From Isohypsibius dastychi (taxonomy: Eukaryota > Tardigrada > Eutardigrada > Parachela > Isohypsibiidae), in the NCBI GenBank assembly GCA_034696485.1, contig JAQIWT010001606.1:1-10155 (forward strand): DNA of 10,155 bases, in the 5' to 3' direction. Every line of letters starts with the position of its first letter. Position 1 is the stretch's first letter. Below, one piece after another: positions 8,101 through 10,155 of the stretch. Made by a program: the position numbers and the translations under genes. The notes beneath the pieces are model-generated. The model worked only from the letters and a program-made list of their open reading frames with translations. It had not been told where the DNA came from and did not search any database.

Positions 8101-9086
8101 TTTGCTTGAATGCTTCAATGTAGATGTAGCCTTTCACTCCCTCTACTGTTAAAGCGCTTTTGATCTGGAGCGGCTCAGCTCCGGTTTGGGATTCGAAAGC
8201 CAAAAATTTTCGCATGAGCTGCAAGCAGGTCATTCGTTCCTCTCCAATTCGACATTTCACCATCCATAGATTAGGGTCCTTGACGTTGGGTAACAGAGTC
8301 TGCTTGGTAATATCATCGGAAGTCTGACTGTTGGCCAAAGCTTGGTCTCGAGCAGACGTCTCAGCATATTTCCGCCTGAGGGAATATTTACTGTTAATAA
8401 CGATAACCCTCAACGAAATGAAATCTGTACCGGTAATATTCTTCGATTTCTTCCTCTTTATCAGAATTGATCAACTGCGCCAAACGACGATGCCCTTCGA
8501 TATCACGAGCAGAAGGACCACTTTCATCTTCGTGGCGATGATGACGCTGAGCTTCTTGGGCAGCCTCTGTAAAAAATAAGCAGATTTACATATTATATTG
8601 TTTACACTCATGGAATTATGATGGGTTTTCAACGTACCCTTTGCTCCTTCTTCCCAATCTTCATCGTCTTCTTCATCGTCTGTATCAACTTCGGCTTCGT
8701 CGTTGATGAACTCATTCCGCTTCTTTCGACGACGCTTCGATTTCTTTTTCCCTTTCCTCGATGCATAATCCTATAACAGCAGAAACTCAAAAACTGGAAC
8801 CATTTCGATCACCCCTGAAGCCAGTTCGCTTCGCTGCTGAATACTCAGATGAACCAAAAACACTTACTTCAAGATCTTCCTCTTCTTCTGAATCGATCTC
8901 TTCTTCTTCCTCATCCACATCCATATCATCGAGATCCTCATCTTCATCCAAGACTTTGCGCTTTTTCTGGGATGTACTCTAATGACGATATCACCCAACA
9001 ATCAGACCCTGATTTTCATTAGATTTGATTTCAAGTGAAAACCATACCTTGGCCTTTTCGTCGCCTGACTCCTCGCTGTCTGACAT
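5154..9086 (-). CDS. SUPT5H: Transcription elongation factor SPT5 (large DSIF subunit)
   Basis: With SPT4 it forms DSIF, which binds RNA polymerase II in the nucleus and controls pausing and elongation. Exons in reading order: 9086-9048, 8978-8868, 8770-8638, 8566-8431, 8375-6358, 6300-6047, 5991-5368, 5306-5154. All seven introns are GT-AG and 55-97 nt, with frame kept throughout, giving 1155 aa (human SPT5 is about 1087). Residues 1-95 are Glu/Asp-rich with a basic [11 protein letters not shown] cluster that looks like a nuclear signal. The NGN domain (SPT4 contact) is about 173-267. KOW modules lie at about 274-312, 428-477, 481-527, 542-584, 599-647 and 724-770, with a Ser/Pro linker at 648-722. 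CTR1 (814-885) has nine T-P-x-Y-type repeats and CTR2 (about 924-1035) has T-P-G repeats, both probable P-TEFb targets. The last KOW begins near S-D-W-V-T-T-D (1043-1049). The start M-S-D-S-E-E-S-G fits the family. An ATG at 8413 that seems to open the main frame lies inside intron 4 and is not the start. Confidence 0.95.
5578..5913 (-). repeat. SUPT5H: SPT5 CTR2: N-P-Q-T-P-G / S-P repeat region
   Basis: Within SPT5 exon 7, about 112 residues are dominated by Pro, Ser, Thr, Gly, Asn and Tyr. N-P-Q-T-P is present three times, with related N-P-K-T-P, A-P-Q-T-P, P-P-T-P-G and F-T-P-G, plus S-P-Y-S-P-A-P-S-P. This is the animal CTR2 type rather than the strict CTR1 type. Two copies share a 12-base identity (AATCCTCAGACC), which suggests fairly recent local duplication. 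Confidence 0.85.
6083..6298 (-). repeat. SUPT5H: SPT5 CTR1: nine T-P-x-Y-type repeats
   Basis: Exon 6 of SPT5 is almost entirely a repeat of the form [S/A/G]-[K/R]-T-P-x-Y, read nine times: S-K-T-P-R-Y, S-K-T-P-M-Y, S-R-T-P-A-Y (twice), A-R-T-P-R-Y (twice), S-R-T-P-K-Y, S-K-T-P-T-Y and G-R-T-P-A-H. In other animals the equivalent G-S-R-T-P-x-Y repeats are phosphorylated on Thr by CDK9 (P-TEFb) and bind capping enzyme and other elongation factors. The last copy has His in place of Tyr. Confidence 0.9.
6301..6357 (-). other. SPT5 intron 5: 57 nt, stop-free, multiple of three
   Basis: The donor GTAAGT and acceptor TTTTTAAAG are clear and splice between the last KOW linker and CTR1. The intron is 57 nt, contains no stop in the spliced frame, and if kept would add 19 residues without disturbing the frame. 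The normal family sequence favours splicing, since the inserted residues (Met/Leu/Phe-rich) do not look like SPT5. Confidence 0.85.
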
Positions 9087-9276
9087 GATTGTATTGTTGC
9101 GACGTGTAGTTCAGATCAAAAGAAACACTCCGACTTTGTCAAACGAACGAGATCCGATTGAATAAAATTGAACAAACAACTCAGATCCAAATCAAATCCT
9201 GGTCGCTAAAAAACCGAAGCACAACATGTGCGCGCCTAGTGGCTCCACCTTATAGATGTGAATCACGTTCACACCA

Positions 9277-9292
9277 CATCACGCGCGTGATG
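9277..9292. promoter_or_regulatory. 16-bp perfect palindrome CATCACGCGCGTGATG
   Basis: The sixteen bases equal their own reverse complement. The half-site GCGTGATG recurs as a direct copy at 9299-9306, 14 bp downstream. The symmetry and the extra copy, placed in an upstream region, suggest a binding site for a dimeric transcription factor. The factor is not identified. Confidence 0.5.
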
Positions 9293-9365
9293 AAATGTGC
9301 GTGATGTAGTAACTACGTCGAGCTGACCGGCGTGCGTGGTATGTGGTGGCGGGATTGGAATGTGG

Positions 9366-9373
9366 TCACGTGA
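9366..9373. promoter_or_regulatory. E-box TCACGTGA
   Basis: This is an eight-base palindrome with a CACGTG core, the type bound by bHLH-leucine zipper proteins (USF, MITF/TFEB and Max-like factors). It is 280 bp upstream of the SPT5 start and 248 bp upstream of the rightward gene. Occupancy is inference. Confidence 0.4.
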
Positions 9374-9531
9374 TAGAAACGTGGTAGTTTTCAATTGAGT
9401 TTTTTGTAGTTTACTGCGGAAAGTCTAGTTCCAGTTGGGTTGGAGCAGTTGTAATATGTTGAAACACCTGACTTTCCTACTCATTTATGATTTTTAACAA
9501 CAAATTCAGCTTTACCCTTCCCCTTATTCTC

Positions 9532-9555
9532 TTTATTCTCTTTATTGGCTTTATT
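9532..9555 (-). terminator. Three AATAAA hexamers in 24 bp on the minus strand
   Basis: TTTATT occurs at 9532-9537, 9541-9546 and 9550-9555, spaced 9 bases apart. Read on the minus strand these are three polyadenylation-type signals. They could end a minus-strand transcript coming from the right, or they may simply be a pyrimidine-rich tandem repeat in the 5' region of the rightward gene. I see no convincing minus-strand coding region to the right. Confidence 0.25.
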
Positions 9556-9620
9556 CCTTTTTTTCATCTACCGTTATTCTTCTGTTGTTTAATTACTGTT
9601 CTTCGACTTTTGCTGGCCTC

Positions 9621-10097
9621 ATGGTTCATTCTGACGGAGAAAATGGTTTGAATCCAGGTAGATTCACCTTGTTTTATTTTTCTTTTCTGTTTTATCCAAT
9701 TCGCATGAACATGAATCACTTGCAGCTGACAAAGACAAACTAAAAGTTCGTTATTGGCCATATTTTGAGGCAGGGGCGCAGTTTCGTAAAACCAGCTCTT
9801 CGCGAGAAACTTTTTCAGATCTTGTATTACTGAAACAGCAAAAAGGGGGCCTATACGGGGAGATTAGAGGTCCATGTGGAATCACATTTCAAACAGCAAC
9901 AACTTCAACAAGGCGCAAACTTTTTCTTTGGGAAAGAACCAGAAGAAAAAATTGAGCTCGATCGTTCTCATATTCACCCCCCTGCAGCATATGTTAGGAA
10001 TTTTACCTGGAATGATTTAGTGTTTTACCAGATTCCAGCTGTGGAATTTGTTGATTGTTTTCATAATCTGTTCTTCTCGCCGGCGGATTCTATTTAG
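9621..10097 (+). CDS. Unidentified small protein, frame interrupted, possibly partial
   Basis: Exon 1 (9621-9657) begins M-V-H-S-D-G-E-N-G-L-N-P and splices (donor GTAGAT, acceptor CTTGCAG, 68-nt intron, phase 1) to an exon starting at 9726. That exon reads A-D-K-D-K-L-K-V-R-Y-W-P-Y-F and stays open to TGA 9953-9955, giving 88 aa. However, its last 30 residues are Arg/Thr-rich and unconvincing. The next frame from about 9849 looks far more protein-like (A-Y-T-G-R-L-E-V-H-V-E-S-H-F) and runs to TAG 10095-10097. The two good halves meet at an A5G5 run (9840-9849), where a single-base difference would join them into about 135 aa. Alternatives are a second short intron (for example 9781-9838 with a weak GTTTCG donor) or continuation past the window by splicing near 10049-10097. 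I do not recognise the family. Confidence 0.4.
9838..9849 (+). other. A5G5 run at the frame break of the 3' gene
   Basis: The bases around 9838-9850 contain AAAAA followed by GGGGG. The protein-like reading shifts by one base exactly here. Such runs are typical sites of sequencing or assembly indels, and of real mutation or ribosomal slippage. Confidence 0.4.
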
Positions 10098-10155
10098 ACT
10101 AATTTGGACGGTGTTTGGTTAGATAAATAGATGAAATTGATCGTTCCATTTCCGT

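Larger units (their letters stand above)
9087..9620. promoter_or_regulatory. Head-to-head intergenic region, probable bidirectional promoter
   Basis: The region lies between the ATG of SPT5 (leftward) and the ATG of the small rightward gene. It contains a patch at about 9220-9400 richer in CG dinucleotides than its surroundings, with several palindromes and GTGG runs. It also has a T-rich stretch (9530-9620) before the rightward gene. There is no convincing coding frame and no clear TATA box (TATAG near 9251 is weak). The bidirectional role is inferred from gene orientation. Confidence 0.55.

Noticed and set aside
8761-8982. Plus-strand Ser-rich frame with a poly-Ser run
   Set aside because: It is the reverse complement of the Glu/Asp-rich SPT5 N-terminus (GAA/GAG read backwards gives TTC/CTC Ser/Phe codons) and crosses a real SPT5 intron.
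9228-9246. CTCF-like site around GCGCCTAGTGGC
   Set aside because: The CTAGTGG part matches the insulator core, but the preceding half does not match the consensus, so it is too weak to call.
9564-9761. Minus-strand 65-codon frame ending next to the AATAAA triplet
   Set aside because: The position is suggestive, but the frame spans the good plus-strand splice signals at 9658 and 9725. Its composition is unremarkable, and no upstream minus-strand exon is evident.
1-10155. Mobile element, CRISPR array, tRNA/rRNA or defence-system cassette
   Set aside because: I looked on both strands for transposase or reverse transcriptase motifs, terminal repeats, spaced repeats and tRNA-like folds and saw none. 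The only repeats are the SPT5 CTRs and short promoter palindromes.

Overview
This window is nuclear DNA from an invertebrate animal with a compact genome. Genes are packed on both strands, and most GT-AG introns are 53-97 nt (eight of the ten shortest fall between 53 and 71 nt). Acceptor sequences vary (TTTAG, TATAG, AAAAG, CTCAG), and the proteins are animal-type. A small-genome ecdysozoan fits best, for example a clade I nematode such as a Trichuris relative, a tardigrade or a small crustacean. I cannot choose between these from this sequence, and I see no sign of bacterial or viral origin.

Layout, left to right. (1) A minus-strand reading frame at 84-440, charged and possibly a real small gene, overlaps the start of (2) a two-exon plus-strand gene (421-1827). 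That gene encodes a divergent GT31 (beta-1,3-galactosyltransferase-like) membrane protein whose metal-binding DDD motif has become A-E-N, and which carries a second membrane segment at its C-terminus. An AATAAA follows at 1966. (3) A complete six-exon NAD kinase gene (2285-4649, plus strand, 447 aa) has all its core motifs and a 31-nt microexon carrying the conserved R-R-T-R-S-L site. (4) Converging on it from the other side is a complete eight-exon gene for transcription elongation factor SPT5 (9086 to 5154, minus strand, 1155 aa). It has an acidic N-terminus, an NGN domain, a KOW series, a TP-x-Y repeat region (CTR1), a TPG-rich region (CTR2) and a last KOW. (5) A roughly 530-bp head-to-head intergenic region rich in CG-containing palindromes separates SPT5 from (6) a small unidentified plus-strand gene starting at 9621. 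Its frame breaks at an A5G5 run near 9840, and it may continue beyond the window.

The genes do not form a pathway: glycosylation, NADP synthesis and transcription elongation are housekeeping functions placed side by side. I found no mobile element, CRISPR array, RNA gene or defence system. The items most worth a second look are the probable GT31 pseudoenzyme with two membrane anchors, the cluster of five ATCACG/CGTGAT hexamers in the SPT5 promoter region, the frame break in the last gene, and the stop-free 57-nt intron immediately before SPT5 CTR1.
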